Below, piece by piece: positions 25,893 to 34,941 of a stretch of 64,000 nt of DNA. The translations under genes and the position numbers were made by a program. Source of the DNA: Azonexaceae bacterium (lineage in GTDB: Bacteria > Pseudomonadota > Gammaproteobacteria > Burkholderiales > Rhodocyclaceae); contig JAAXVL010000001.1 of the NCBI GenBank assembly GCA_013335535.1, positions 265,764-329,763 of the forward strand. Reading direction: 5' to 3'. Position 1 is the first letter of the stretch; each line of letters starts with the position of its first letter. The notes beneath the pieces are model-generated. The model searched no databases. It worked only from the letters and a program-made list of their open reading frames with translations, and was not told where the DNA came from.

Positions 25893-26918
25893 ATGAACGA
25901 AACACGGCGCAATATCCTGAAAGGCTTGGCCGCCGCGCCGGCCCTGAGCATCGCTCCCAGTCTGCTGTGGGCTCAAGCGGCTGGGGAGCTGAAGATTTCC
26001 CATCAGTTTCCCGGCGGTACGGCGACCGAAGGCGATTTCCGCGACCGCCTTTGCCGTCGTTTCAGTGCCGAAATTGGCAAGCGGACCAATGGTGCCCTGA
26101 AGGGTACGGTCTATCCGGGCTCGTCGCTGATGAAGACCAACGCCCAGTTCAGCTCGGTACGCAAGGGCGCCCTCGACATGACGCTGGTCCCGTTGTCCTA
26201 TGCCGGTGGCGAAGTGCCGGAAACCAATATTGGCCTGATGCCGGGCATCGTCACTTCCTACGAGCAGGCAGTGAGCTGGAAGAAGGCCGAGATCGGCAAG
26301 GCGCTGGCCAACATCCTGGCGGACAAGGGTGTGCTGGTCGTGTCGTGGATCTGGCAGGCCGGCGGCGTTGCCAGCCGCGTCAAGCCGATTATCGATCCGG
26401 AAGACGCCAAGGGCCTGAAGGTCCGCGGTGGTAGCCGCGAAATGGACATGGTGTTGAAGCAGGCCGGCGCGACTGTGCTGACCTTGCCGTCGAACGAAAT
26501 CTACGCCGCGATGCAGACCGGCGCGCTCGATGCGGCGATGACGTCATCGACCAGCCTCATTTCCTTCCGCCTGGAGGAGGTCGGCAAGGCCCTGACTACC
26601 GGCCGCGGCAAGACTTACTGGTTCATGTTCGAGCCGCTGCTGATCTCGCGCGCCGTTTTCGAAAAACTGCCCAAGGCGCAGCAGGATGTGATCATGGCGG
26701 TCGGCGCCGAGATGGAAGCTTTCGCGCTGGAAGGTGCCAAGGCTGACGACCAGGCTGTCGCGGCGGTCTATCAGAAGGCGGGTGGCAAGGCCTACGACAT
26801 GAGCGATGCGACTGTGAAGAAGTGGCAGGCTATCGCTCGCGAAACGGCGTGGAAGGATTTCGCCGGGAAGAACGAGAGCTGCGCCCGCATCCTCAAGCTG
26901 GCTGAGGCGACGCTGTGA
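25893..26918 (+). CDS. dctP: TRAP transporter solute-binding protein DctP (probable malonate)
   Basis: This is the periplasmic binding protein of a tripartite ATP-independent transporter. The start at 25893 follows GGAGGA at 25880-25885 by a good spacing. The N-terminus MNETRRNILKGLAAAPALS has a twin-arginine pattern (TRRNILK), so export by Tat is likely. The DctP domain includes GSLMKTN-type and LKVRGGSREMDMVLKQAGA segments with the Arg that normally contacts the substrate carboxylate. It is followed by dctQ, dctM and the mdc genes in one run, so malonate is the inferred substrate, as for MatPQM. Confidence 0.88.
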   Translation: MNETRRNILKGLAAAPALSIAPSLLWAQAAGELKISHQFPGGTATEGDFRDRLCRRFSAEIGKRTNGALKGTVYPGSSLMKTNAQFSSVRKGALDMTLVPLSYAGGEVPETNIGLMPGIVTSYEQAVSWKKAEIGKALANILADKGVLVVSWIWQAGGVASRVKPIIDPEDAKGLKVRGGSREMDMVLKQAGATVLTLPSNEIYAAMQTGALDAAMTSSTSLISFRLEEVGKALTTGRGKTYWFMFEPLLISRAVFEKLPKAQQDVIMAVGAEMEAFALEGAKADDQAVAAVYQKAGGKAYDMSDATVKKWQAIARETAWKDFAGKNESCARILKLAEATL

Positions 26919-27466
26919 GCCACGGCTTCGAAATCGAGGGTGCCGTCAAGGTGCCCGAAATCCCCGAAGGGGGGATTTTGGGGGGGATCAATCGCGTGAT
27001 GCAGGGGTTAAACACGGGAATCATGTTCCTGTCGTCCATCGCCCTGCTCACCGCCTCGTTGATCCTGTGCAGCAGCGTTTTCCTGCGCTATTTCCTGAAG
27101 ATCCCGACCGACTGGCAGGACGAGATGTCGGTCTTCCTGCTTGTTGGTGCCACCTTCATGTGTGCCGCCTACGTCCAGTCGCAGCGTGGCCACATCGGCA
27201 TCGAGGCGCTGGGCGGCCTGTTGCCGCCTCTGCTCAACAAGCTGCGCCTGATCTTCTGCGACCTGGTGTCCTGCCTGTTCTGCAGTTTCTTCACCTGGAA
27301 ATCGATGCTGCTACTGCACGAAGCCTGGGTTGACGGGCAAACCACCTCTTCATCGTGGGCGCCTCCGCTGTGGATTCCCTACGGCTTCATGACCCTCGGC
27401 ATGACCCTGTTGTCGCTGCAGATTCTGCTGCAGCTGGTCGCCGGCATCGTTCGCAAGGAGAAATAA
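26915..27466 (+). CDS. dctQ: TRAP transporter small permease DctQ
   Basis: This is the small membrane subunit of the TRAP transporter, 183 residues with four predicted helices. The segment DWQDEMSVFLLVGATFMCAA is typical of DctQ. It starts with GTG at 26915, overlapping the dctP stop (GTGA), so it is translationally coupled. dctM follows 1 bp after its stop. The longer N-terminal cytoplasmic stretch (VKVPEIPEGG) before the first helix is unremarkable. Confidence 0.9.
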   Translation: MSHGFEIEGAVKVPEIPEGGILGGINRVMQGLNTGIMFLSSIALLTASLILCSSVFLRYFLKIPTDWQDEMSVFLLVGATFMCAAYVQSQRGHIGIEALGGLLPPLLNKLRLIFCDLVSCLFCSFFTWKSMLLLHEAWVDGQTTSSSWAPPLWIPYGFMTLGMTLLSLQILLQLVAGIVRKEK

Positions 27467-27467
27467 G

Positions 27468-28820
27468 ATGGCCGAATCGACCATTGGGATTCTTTACGGG
27501 CTGGGCACCCTGATCGTGATGTTCTCCGGCATCCCGATTGCCTTCGCCCTCGGCACCATCGCCGTGCTGTTCATGTTGATGTTCATGCCGGCTGCGGCAA
27601 CCGACACGATTACCCAGAACGTGTTCGAGGAAATGGCCAACATCACCTTGCTGTCCATTCCCTTGTTCATCCTCAAGGGCGCCGCCATCGGCCGTTCGCG
27701 CGCCGGTGCCGACCTATACCTGGCGATCCATGCCTGGATGCACAAGATTCCGGGTGGCCTTGGTATCGCCAACGTCTTTGCCTGCGCGCTGTTCGCTGCG
27801 ATGGCTGGCTCCAGCCCGGCGACCTGCTCGGCCATTGGCGGTGCCGGTATTCCAGAAATGCGCATGCGCGGCTATTCGCCTGGCTTTGCGGCCGGCATCA
27901 TCGCCGCCGGCGGAACGCTCGGCATCCTGTTGCCACCGTCGATCACGATGATTCTCTTCGCGGTCGCCGCCGAGCAGTCTCTGGGCCGCCTCTTCCTCGC
28001 TGGCATATTCCCCGGTTTGCTGCTGGTTGGTCTTTTTGCCGGCTACGCCGTCTTCCGCTTCAAGGTTGAATACAACTCGGCGCTGGATGTCTGGCATTCC
28101 GGTGGCGCCAAGTCGGCCTACCTCGACGAAATGAAAATGACCCGGGCCGACAAGACCCGCATGCTGCCGCGCGTTATTCCTTTCGTGCTGCTGCTCATCG
28201 GCGTCATGGCCGCGCTCTACGGCGGTTACGCCACGCCGTCGGAAACAGCCGGTCTTGGTGGCATCCTCGCCCTTGCCCTGATTGCCGGTATCTATGGCGT
28301 CTGGCGTCCGTCGCAGCTGAAGCCGATCCTTAACAGCACGCTCAAGGAATCGACGATGCTGATGTTCATCATCGGGATGTCGCTGCTGTACTCCTACGTG
28401 ATGAGCTATCTGCACATCAGCCAGGGCGCCGCCGAGTGGATCGTCGCCATGCATCTCTCGAAGTGGCTGCTGCTCGCCGCCATCCTGATCTTCGTCGTCG
28501 TGCTCGGCTTCTTCCTGCCGCCGGTGTCGATCATCCTGATGACCGCGCCGATCATCCTCCCGCCGTTGAAAGATGCTGGCTTCGACCTGATCTGGTTCGG
28601 CATCGTGATGACCGTGGTCATGGAAATGGGCCTGATTCATCCGCCGGTCGGCCTCAATATCTTCGTCATCAAGAACGTCGCACCGGACATTCCGCTCAAG
28701 GACATCGTCTGGGGCGTGCTCCCCTTCGTCGGCCTGATGTTTGTCGCCGTGATCCTGCTCTGCGTCTTCCCGGGCATCGCCACCTGGCTGCCGGATGTGA
28801 TCATGGGCGTGGCGGGCTGA
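27468..28820 (+). CDS. dctM: TRAP transporter large permease DctM
   Basis: This is the main membrane subunit of the TRAP transporter, 450 residues with about twelve helices. Family segments include GIPIAFALG near the N-terminus, MAGSSPATCSAIGGAGIPEM, GTLGILLPPSITMILFAV and MGLIHPPVGLNIFVIKNVAP. It uses an ion gradient (usually sodium) to import the acid delivered by DctP. It lies 13 bp before mdcA, which ties import directly to malonate decarboxylation. Confidence 0.92.
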   Translation: MAESTIGILYGLGTLIVMFSGIPIAFALGTIAVLFMLMFMPAAATDTITQNVFEEMANITLLSIPLFILKGAAIGRSRAGADLYLAIHAWMHKIPGGLGIANVFACALFAAMAGSSPATCSAIGGAGIPEMRMRGYSPGFAAGIIAAGGTLGILLPPSITMILFAVAAEQSLGRLFLAGIFPGLLLVGLFAGYAVFRFKVEYNSALDVWHSGGAKSAYLDEMKMTRADKTRMLPRVIPFVLLLIGVMAALYGGYATPSETAGLGGILALALIAGIYGVWRPSQLKPILNSTLKESTMLMFIIGMSLLYSYVMSYLHISQGAAEWIVAMHLSKWLLLAAILIFVVVLGFFLPPVSIILMTAPIILPPLKDAGFDLIWFGIVMTVVMEMGLIHPPVGLNIFVIKNVAPDIPLKDIVWGVLPFVGLMFVAVILLCVFPGIATWLPDVIMGVAG

Positions 28821-28833
28821 GTAGGCGACGATC

Positions 28834-30486
28834 ATGAATGCACCTCTCCATCGCGAATGGGATAGCTTGCGCCAGAGCCGTAGCCGCCGCCTCGAGCGGG
28901 CGGCGAGCCTCGGTTTTGGCCAGGAAATTCCGGTTGACCGTGTCATCGACCTGCTCGAAGCCGTCATCCAGCCGGGCGACCGCGTCTGTCTGGAAGGCAA
29001 CAACCAGAAGCAGGCCGATTTTCTCTCCGAGTCCCTGGCTGATTGCAGCCCGGAACGCATCAATCACCTCAGTATGGTCCAGTCAGTCCTGGCGCTTCCA
29101 AGCCATGTGGACCTTTTCGAGCGCGGCCTGGCAAACCGCCTCGACTTTTCTTTCAGCGGCCCGCAGGGCGCCCGGCTGGCCAAGCTGGTGCAGGAACAGC
29201 GCATCGAGATCGGCGCTATCCACACCTATCTTGAGCTGTTCGGCCGCTACTTTCTCGACCTGACGCCGAACGTCGCGTTGATCGCGGCGCAGGCCGCCGA
29301 TGCCGAGGGCAATCTCTACCTCGGGCCGAATACCGAGGACACGCCGGCCATCGTCGAGGCCACGGCCTTCAAGGGCGGCATCGTGATCGCCCAGGTCAAC
29401 GAGCGCCTCGACAAGCTGCCGCGCGTCGATGTGCCGGCCGATTGGGTCGATTTCACGGTCAAGGCGCCGCGCCCGAACTACATCGAGCCGTTGTTCACCC
29501 GCGACCCGGCGCAGATCACCGAGGTCCAGGTGCTCATGGCGATGATGGCGATCAAGGGCATCTACGCCGAGTACGGCGTGACCCGCCTGAACCACGGCAT
29601 CGGCTTCGACACGGCAGCCATCGAGTTGCTGTTGCCGACCTACGCCGCCGACCTTGGCCTGAAGGGCAAGATCTGCACGCACTGGGCGCTCAATCCGCAT
29701 CCGACGCTGATCCCGGCCATCGAGTCCGGCTTTGTCGAATCGGTGCACTGCTTCGGTTCGGAAGTCGGCATGGACGCTTACATCTCGGCCCGTTCCGATG
29801 TCTTCTTCACCGGCGCCGACGGCAGCATGCGCTCCAACCGGGCCTTCAGCCAGACGGCCGGCCTCTACGCCTGCGACATGTTCATCGGCTCGACCTTGCA
29901 GATGGACCTGGCCGGTAACAGTTCGACGGCGACGCTGGGGCGCATTACCGGCTTCGGCGGCGCGCCGAACATGGGCTCCGACCCGCACGGCCGTCGTCAT
30001 GCCAGCCCGGCCTGGCTCAAGGCCGGGCGCGAGGCCTACGGCCAAAATGCCATTCGTGGGCGCAAGCTGGTCGTGCAGATGGTTGAGACCTTCCGCGAGC
30101 ACATGGCGCCGGTCTTCGTCGAGGAACTCGACGCCTGGAAGCTGCAGAAGTCGATGGGTGCCGAACTGCCGCCGATCATGATCTACGGCGACGACGTCAG
30201 CCACATCGTGACCGAGGAAGGCATCGCCAACCTGCTGCTCTGCCGCACGCCGGAAGAGCGCGAACAGGCAATCCGCGGTGTCGCCGGCTTCACGCCGGTC
30301 GGCATGGCGCGCGACAAGGCGATGGTCGAGAACCTGCGCGACCGCGGCATCGTTCGTCGCCCCGAAGACCTCGGCATCGACCCGCGTCTGGCTACCCGCG
30401 ACCTGCTCGCCGCCCGTTCCGTCAAGGATCTGGTGCGCTGGTCCGGCGGCCTCTACGCGCCCCCTTCACGCTTCCGCAACTGGTGA
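28834..30486 (+). CDS. mdcA: Malonate decarboxylase alpha subunit (acetyl-S-ACP:malonate ACP transferase)
   Basis: MdcA transfers the acyl carrier protein from acetate to malonate, releasing acetate and giving malonyl-S-ACP. The 550-residue sequence shows family segments such as CLEGNNQKQADFL, GFVESVHCFGSEVGMDAYIS, TLGRITGFGGAPNMGSDPHG and EEGIANLLLC. It is the first mdc gene after the TRAP transporter. Near its 5' end (28914-28945) the bases match part of the dispersed element in reverse orientation, but the encoded EIPVDRVIDLLEA looks like normal family sequence. Confidence 0.94.
   Translation: MNAPLHREWDSLRQSRSRRLERAASLGFGQEIPVDRVIDLLEAVIQPGDRVCLEGNNQKQADFLSESLADCSPERINHLSMVQSVLALPSHVDLFERGLANRLDFSFSGPQGARLAKLVQEQRIEIGAIHTYLELFGRYFLDLTPNVALIAAQAADAEGNLYLGPNTEDTPAIVEATAFKGGIVIAQVNERLDKLPRVDVPADWVDFTVKAPRPNYIEPLFTRDPAQITEVQVLMAMMAIKGIYAEYGVTRLNHGIGFDTAAIELLLPTYAADLGLKGKICTHWALNPHPTLIPAIESGFVESVHCFGSEVGMDAYISARSDVFFTGADGSMRSNRAFSQTAGLYACDMFIGSTLQMDLAGNSSTATLGRITGFGGAPNMGSDPHGRRHASPAWLKAGREAYGQNAIRGRKLVVQMVETFREHMAPVFVEELDAWKLQKSMGAELPPIMIYGDDVSHIVTEEGIANLLLCRTPEEREQAIRGVAGFTPVGMARDKAMVENLRDRGIVRRPEDLGIDPRLATRDLLAARSVKDLVRWSGGLYAPPSRFRNW
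28914..28945 (-). repeat. Possible partial dispersed element (5' part of mdcA)
   Basis: Read on the - strand it gives CACGGTCAACCGGAA and, after 6 nt, GGCCAAAA, both blocks of the element with one extra base of spacing. The peptide it encodes fits the MdcA family, so it may be a chance or diverged match. Confidence 0.3.
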
Positions 30487-30491
30487 CCGCC

Positions 30492-30806
30492 ATGGAAACG
30501 CTCGAATTTCGTTTCAATTCCAAGCCAGCCCCCCGCGCTGCCGATCCCGCCCTGTGCGGCGTCGTCGGCTCCGGCAATCTGGAAATCCTGGTCAAGCCCG
30601 GCATGCAGCCGGATGCCTGCCAGCTCAGCATCAAGACGTCGGCCCGCGGCTTCGCCGAAACCTGGCAAGCCGTGCTCGGCAGCTTTGCCGCCAGCCATGC
30701 GGCCGGCGGGACCGTTATCGCCATCAACGACATGGGCGCGACGCCCGCCGTCGTCACCTTGCGCTTGGCTCAGGCGCTGGCCGAATATCAAGGAGGCGCC
30801 CGATGA
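30492..30806 (+). CDS. mdcC: Malonate decarboxylase acyl carrier protein (delta subunit)
   Basis: This is a 104-residue acyl carrier protein that holds the 2'-(5''-phosphoribosyl)-3'-dephospho-CoA prosthetic group. The attachment serine is in VVGSGNLEIL at about residue 27. I prefer the ATG at 30492 (METLEFRF) over the GTG at 30483 that overlaps the mdcA stop. It ends with an ATGA overlap into mdcD, preceded by AAGGAGG at 30790-30796. Confidence 0.93.
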   Translation: METLEFRFNSKPAPRAADPALCGVVGSGNLEILVKPGMQPDACQLSIKTSARGFAETWQAVLGSFAASHAAGGTVIAINDMGATPAVVTLRLAQALAEYQGGAR

Positions 30807-31705
30807 TTGCGTCGCTTGCTTCACGCCACAGCTGGTTCGAGGCGACGGCCCGGGCCCGTCTCGCCGGCCTGCTCGACCCCGGCAGTTTCAGCGAAATTCT
30901 GCCGCCGGCCGAGTCCACGCCCAGCCCGCATCTCGCCAGGCTCGACCTGCCCGGCGCCTTTGACGACGGCGTGGTCGTTTGCCACGGTCAACTGGAAAAA
31001 AGGCCGATTTTTGCAATCGCCCAGGAAGGCCAGTTCATGGGCGGCGCGGTCGGTGAAATCCACGGCGCCAAGATCGTCGGACTGCTCCGTCGGGCTGTGC
31101 AGGAAAAGGCGGCCGCCGTGCTCTTCCTGATCGATTCCGGCGGCGTCCGGCTACACGAGGCCAACGCCGGGCTGATCGCCATTTCCGAAATCATGCGCGC
31201 CGTGCTCGACGCCCGCGCTGCCGGCGTCCCGGTCATCGCGCTGGTTGGCGGCAGTTGTGGCGCCTTCGGCGGCATGGGCATCGTCGCCAAGCTGTGTTCG
31301 GCCATCATCATTTCCGAGGAAGGCCGACTCGCGCTGTCTGGGCCGGAAGTCATCGAAACCGTGGCCGGCGTCGAGGAATTCGATTCGAAGGACCGGGCGC
31401 TGGTCTGGCGCGTCACCGGCGGCAAGCACCGCTACCTGATGGGCGATTGCGCCATGCTGGTCGAGGACGATATCGCCGCCTTCCGCTCGGGGGCGACCGA
31501 ACTTCTCACCGGCTGGACCGAACCTGCGCCGAGTGTCGCCAATCTGCGGGCTAGCCAGCAGGCGCTGGAGTATCGCCTCGCGGACTATGCCGCGTATCGC
31601 GACGGTCTGCAGGTCTGGGCCGCACTCGGCGTCGCCGAGCCTGACACCGTGCCGCTGCTCGACCGCGACAGCATGGTCGCCTTGAAGGAAGGATTGCCGA
31701 CATGA
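30803..31705 (+). CDS. mdcD: Malonate decarboxylase beta subunit (carboxyltransferase-type)
   Basis: Together with MdcE this subunit decarboxylates malonyl-S-ACP to acetyl-S-ACP without biotin. The start at 30803 follows a strong AAGGAGG and overlaps mdcC. Crotonase/carboxyltransferase features include QFMGGAVGEIHGAKIVG, IDSGGVRLHEANAGL and GGSCGAFGGMGI. Its 300 residues are normal. Residues about 59-71 (HGQLEKRPIFAIA) are encoded by a copy of the dispersed element, read in a different sense frame from the copies in cpoB and mdcH. Confidence 0.94.
   Translation: MIASLASRHSWFEATARARLAGLLDPGSFSEILPPAESTPSPHLARLDLPGAFDDGVVVCHGQLEKRPIFAIAQEGQFMGGAVGEIHGAKIVGLLRRAVQEKAAAVLFLIDSGGVRLHEANAGLIAISEIMRAVLDARAAGVPVIALVGGSCGAFGGMGIVAKLCSAIIISEEGRLALSGPEVIETVAGVEEFDSKDRALVWRVTGGKHRYLMGDCAMLVEDDIAAFRSGATELLTGWTEPAPSVANLRASQQALEYRLADYAAYRDGLQVWAALGVAEPDTVPLLDRDSMVALKEGLPT
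30979..31017 (+). repeat. Dispersed 40-bp element, copy 6 (in mdcD)
   Basis: This copy reads TTGCCACGGTCAACTGGAAA, then AAAGGCCGATTTTTGCAAT. The core is intact and the tail diverged. It is read in the frame that gives HGQLEK, the same frame as the hydrogenase copy (HGQPEK). Confidence 0.75.
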
Positions 31706-32424
31706 GCCTCAACGACATTCTCGATAAGCTGTTTCCGGCTGGCCATGCGGTTGCTGTAGCCAACCAGGTGATTACCGGCGAAGCGACGACAGCGCAGGGC
31801 GCGGTTGCCGTGCTTGGTACCACCGATGCGGCGGCCATCGACCACGCCATGGCGCTGGCCCTGTCCGCCTACATTCTCGACACCATCGAACGGCACCCCG
31901 GCCGGCCGCTGGTCTTTCTCGTCGACACCAGCGGTCAGGCCCTGTCGCGCAGCCAGGAACTGCTCTGCCTGAACGGCTCGCTGGCCCATCTCGCGCAATG
32001 CGTCGATCTGGCCCGCCGCCAGGGTCATGCCTCGCTCAGTCTGGTCACGGCCAACGCGGTCAGCGGCGGTTTCCTGTCCTTTGGTCTGATGGCCGACCGC
32101 GCCTATGCGCTGGCCGATGCCCAGGTCCGCGTCATGGACCTGCGCGCCATGGCACGGGTAACCAAGATCGCCCACGAACGTCTGGTCGAACTGGCTGCCG
32201 GCTCGCCCATTTTCGCGCCGGGCGCTGAAAGTTACGTCCGGATGGGCGCGATCGAAGCGATCTGGCCTGTGCCATCCGCCAGCTTGCTGGAAGAGGCACT
32301 GGCCGCCGCCGGGCAGGCTGCGCCAGCCAGTGATCAACGCCAGTCCTGCGCTGTCGAGCGCGGTGGCCGCCAGCTGGCTGAAGGGATAGCGAAGGCCGTG
32401 CAGAACGCCGCGCGCGGAGCCTGA
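31702..32424 (+). CDS. mdcE: Malonate decarboxylase gamma subunit
   Basis: This is the second carboxyltransferase-type subunit, forming the decarboxylase with MdcD. The 240-residue product includes LVFLVDTSGQALSRSQELL, TANAVSGGFLSFGLMADRAY and RVMDLRAMARVTKI, family segments with the glycine-rich oxyanion region. It overlaps the mdcD stop by ATGA at 31702-31705 and precedes mdcG by 4 bp. Confidence 0.92.
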   Translation: MSLNDILDKLFPAGHAVAVANQVITGEATTAQGAVAVLGTTDAAAIDHAMALALSAYILDTIERHPGRPLVFLVDTSGQALSRSQELLCLNGSLAHLAQCVDLARRQGHASLSLVTANAVSGGFLSFGLMADRAYALADAQVRVMDLRAMARVTKIAHERLVELAAGSPIFAPGAESYVRMGAIEAIWPVPSASLLEEALAAAGQAAPASDQRQSCAVERGGRQLAEGIAKAVQNAARGA

Positions 32425-32428
32425 CGGG

Positions 32429-33097
32429 ATGCATCGCCATGACCTCGTTTATCTGGATCGAGCTGCCGCATTCGAGACGCCCTGCGCCAAAGTGGGCGAT
32501 TCGCTGTGGCAGGCTGCGCACGACTGGATCGCCGCTGGCCGGCCGCTGGTCGCCGCCCGCCAGCCGGCCGACGCCGGCTATCTGCAGCTTGGGCTCGCGC
32601 TGCCGTTGAAACAGCTGCGCAAGAAGCTGACCATTCACGTCGATCCTCGGTCGGTAGTCAGAACAGACGGACCGCTGGCCATCGCGCACTGTTGTTCCCA
32701 TCTGGCGCCGGTCGATGCCGAGGTGCTGCGCCGACTGGCCGGGCGGGCCGCCGCTTGTTCGGCCCGCCTCGGCGTATTCGGTTCGCTGGCCTGGGAGGTG
32801 TTGAGCAGTGAGGACTACCGCCACGCCGAATCGGATATCGACCTGATTTGCGATGTCGAGACGTTGCCGCAATTCGACACCATGCTGGTGGCGATTCAGC
32901 AGGCCGCTGAGCAGTTGTCCTGCCGGCTCGATGGCGAAATTCGCTTTCCCGATGGCAACGCCGTTGCCTGGCGGGAAGTGGCTGCCCAGCGGCCGCATCC
33001 GGCCGCCCTGGTCCTTGTCAAAGGGCCGCATGAGGTTGGCCTGCGGCCCTTGCCGGCTTTGCTGGCGACACTGAACGAGGCTTGCTGCCATGCTTGA
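32429..33097 (+). CDS. mdcG: Phosphoribosyl-dephospho-CoA transferase (holo-ACP synthase)
   Basis: MdcG transfers the 2'-(5''-triphosphoribosyl)-3'-dephospho-CoA precursor to the serine of MdcC. The 222-residue protein has a nucleotidyltransferase-like motif GVFGSLAWE followed by SDIDLICD, with the metal-binding aspartates. It sits 4 bp after mdcE and overlaps mdcB by 8 bp, so the prosthetic-group genes are coupled to the structural genes. Confidence 0.92.
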   Translation: MHRHDLVYLDRAAAFETPCAKVGDSLWQAAHDWIAAGRPLVAARQPADAGYLQLGLALPLKQLRKKLTIHVDPRSVVRTDGPLAIAHCCSHLAPVDAEVLRRLAGRAAACSARLGVFGSLAWEVLSSEDYRHAESDIDLICDVETLPQFDTMLVAIQQAAEQLSCRLDGEIRFPDGNAVAWREVAAQRPHPAALVLVKGPHEVGLRPLPALLATLNEACCHA

Positions 33098-33983
33098 ACG
33101 CATCGTCCCGATCAATCGACCCGCCCCGCGGGCCATGCCGGTCGACCGCGCCGCCGCCGAGCGCATCGGCCGCCTGGCCATTCGCAGCCTGTACCGCGAG
33201 GCGGCGCTGGCGCCCAAGCCCGGGCTGGTCAGCCCGGCCAGCCCGGGCAGTCACCGCGACATGGACTTCAGTACCTTCCTGCGCAGCCTGCAGTCCTTGC
33301 GCAGCTATTTTCCGGCTATCGCCGCTTGCGGCCTGCAACGACCGGGTTTTGCTCCCTTGCGGGGGCTGGGTATCGTGGCCGAAGCCGACATGCTGGCAGC
33401 AACCGGTGGCGTCAACACCCACCGCGGGGCGATTTTCAATCTCGGTCTGCTCTGTGCGGCAGCCGGGCGCCTGATCGCGGATGGCGAGCCGCTGAGCGCA
33501 ACGGCGGCTTGCGCGGCCGTAAAAAAGAATTGGGGCACCGATATTCTTGACGGGCTGGCCGTCTTGCCAGTCGCCGCGCCACTGAGCCACGGACTGGAGG
33601 TCGCCCGCCGCTATGGCACTGGCGGGGCGCGTCAGGAGGCGGCGAGCGGTTTTCCGGCGGCGCTGGAGATTGGCCTGCCAGCCTATCGGCGCATTCTGGC
33701 AGCAACCGGGGATGGCGAGCGGGCAGCGGTGCAGGCGTTGTTTGCGCTGATCGCCGAACTCGACGACACCAACCTGCTGTGGCGTGGTGGCCCGACCGGG
33801 CTGGCTTTCGGGCGTCATGCCGCAGGGGAATTCCTGACGGCTGGTGGCGTGCTCGCCGACGACTGGCGCCAGCATGCGGCGGCCGTCGACCGCGAGTTCG
33901 TGGCGCGTGATCTGAGCCCCGGCGGTAGCGCCGACCTGCTAGGCGTGACGCTCTTTCTGGCCGCAATCGACGGCGCGGCCTGA
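33090..33983 (+). CDS. mdcB: Triphosphoribosyl-dephospho-CoA synthase
   Basis: This CitG-family enzyme makes the prosthetic-group precursor of MdcC from dephospho-CoA and ATP. The 297-residue protein has the family segments ALAPKPGLVSPASPGSHRDM, GGVNTHRGAIFNLGLLC and DDTNLLWRGG. It overlaps the end of mdcG and is followed 1 bp later by mdcH. The order A-C-D-E-G-B-H differs from the Klebsiella order, where mdcB follows mdcA. Confidence 0.92.
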   Translation: MLERIVPINRPAPRAMPVDRAAAERIGRLAIRSLYREAALAPKPGLVSPASPGSHRDMDFSTFLRSLQSLRSYFPAIAACGLQRPGFAPLRGLGIVAEADMLAATGGVNTHRGAIFNLGLLCAAAGRLIADGEPLSATAACAAVKKNWGTDILDGLAVLPVAAPLSHGLEVARRYGTGGARQEAASGFPAALEIGLPAYRRILAATGDGERAAVQALFALIAELDDTNLLWRGGPTGLAFGRHAAGEFLTAGGVLADDWRQHAAAVDREFVARDLSPGGSADLLGVTLFLAAIDGAA

Positions 33984-33984
33984 G

Positions 33985-34902
33985 ATGCGCCTGGCCCTCC
34001 TTTTCAGCGGTCAGGGCGGCCAGAACGTGGCGCACTGGCAGCAGGTGCAGGCCGGCATCGACGGCGAATTGGGCGCGGCGATTGTGCAGGCGGTGCCGGG
34101 CATCGCGGAGCCGATTGCCACGGTCAACCCGGAAAAACTGGCAAAAAACAAAATTGCCCAGCCACTGATTTTTGCCCAGCAGATGCTGCTCTGGGCTCAG
34201 TTGCAAAGTCGCTTGCCGCAGCCGATTTGCGCCGCCGGCTATTCGCTCGGCGAAATGGCCGCATGCTGCGCTGCCGGCGCCTTTACGGCAGCCGATGGGG
34301 TGGCGCTCTGTGTCGAGCGCGCCGCCGAGATGGATGGCGCGGTCAGCGGTGAATACGGCATGCTCGCCGTGCTCGGTCTGGATGAAGTGCTGGTCGCCGG
34401 GCTGGCCGAGGAGGCAGGGCTGGCCGTGGCGATCCGCAACGCGCCGCGGCATCTGGTGGTAGCCGGGCCGCGTGCCGGCATCGCGACGGTGGCCGGGAAG
34501 TTCGAGGCGGCCGGGGCGAGCCGGCTGGTTCATCTGAGCGTGTACACGCCATCGCACACGCCATTGCTGGCTGCGGCGGCTGCCAACTTCCGGCAACGGC
34601 TGGATTTTCTGCCCGATCGCCGCCTCGCCTTCCCTGTCCTCAGCGCCATCGATGCGAGCGTCGCCCGCAGCGCTCGCCCGGCGCTTGACGCACTGGCTCG
34701 CCAAATCTGCACGCCGCTCGATTGGGGCGCGTGTCTGCAAACAGTGCGTGAGATGCAACCCGATGCGGTGCTCGAAATCGGCCCGGGCAATGCCCTGGCC
34801 AGACTTTTCAGCGAACTGGCGCCTGACATTCCGGCCCGGGCTTGCGATGATTTTCGCAGTCCGGAAGGTATTGTTCACTGGCTTGAAACTGGCCGTCGAT
34901 AA
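33985..34902 (+). CDS. mdcH: Malonyl-CoA:ACP transacylase of malonate decarboxylase
   Basis: MdcH primes the decarboxylase by loading malonyl from malonyl-CoA onto the MdcC prosthetic group. The FabD-like fold is shown by LLFSGQGGQN at the start, the nucleophile Ser in AAGYSLGEMAA, and YTPSHTPLL with the catalytic His. It has 305 residues. Residues about 43-56 (ATVNPEKLAKNKIA) come from a copy of the dispersed element just before the conserved AQPLIF segment. It is the last mdc gene, 39 bp before the second TauE/SafE gene. Confidence 0.92.
   Translation: MRLALLFSGQGGQNVAHWQQVQAGIDGELGAAIVQAVPGIAEPIATVNPEKLAKNKIAQPLIFAQQMLLWAQLQSRLPQPICAAGYSLGEMAACCAAGAFTAADGVALCVERAAEMDGAVSGEYGMLAVLGLDEVLVAGLAEEAGLAVAIRNAPRHLVVAGPRAGIATVAGKFEAAGASRLVHLSVYTPSHTPLLAAAAANFRQRLDFLPDRRLAFPVLSAIDASVARSARPALDALARQICTPLDWGACLQTVREMQPDAVLEIGPGNALARLFSELAPDIPARACDDFRSPEGIVHWLETGRR
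34114..34155 (+). repeat. Dispersed 40-bp element, copy 7 (in mdcH)
   Basis: This copy reads ATTGCCACGGTCAACCCGGA, then AAAACTGGCAAAAAACAAAATT. The core is perfect and the tail retains the A-rich character. It is read in frame as ATVNPEKLAKNK in a region between conserved MdcH motifs. Confidence 0.85.
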
Positions 34903-34941
34903 AAACACGAAACGAGCAATGCCACCGTATTCCCATCTATC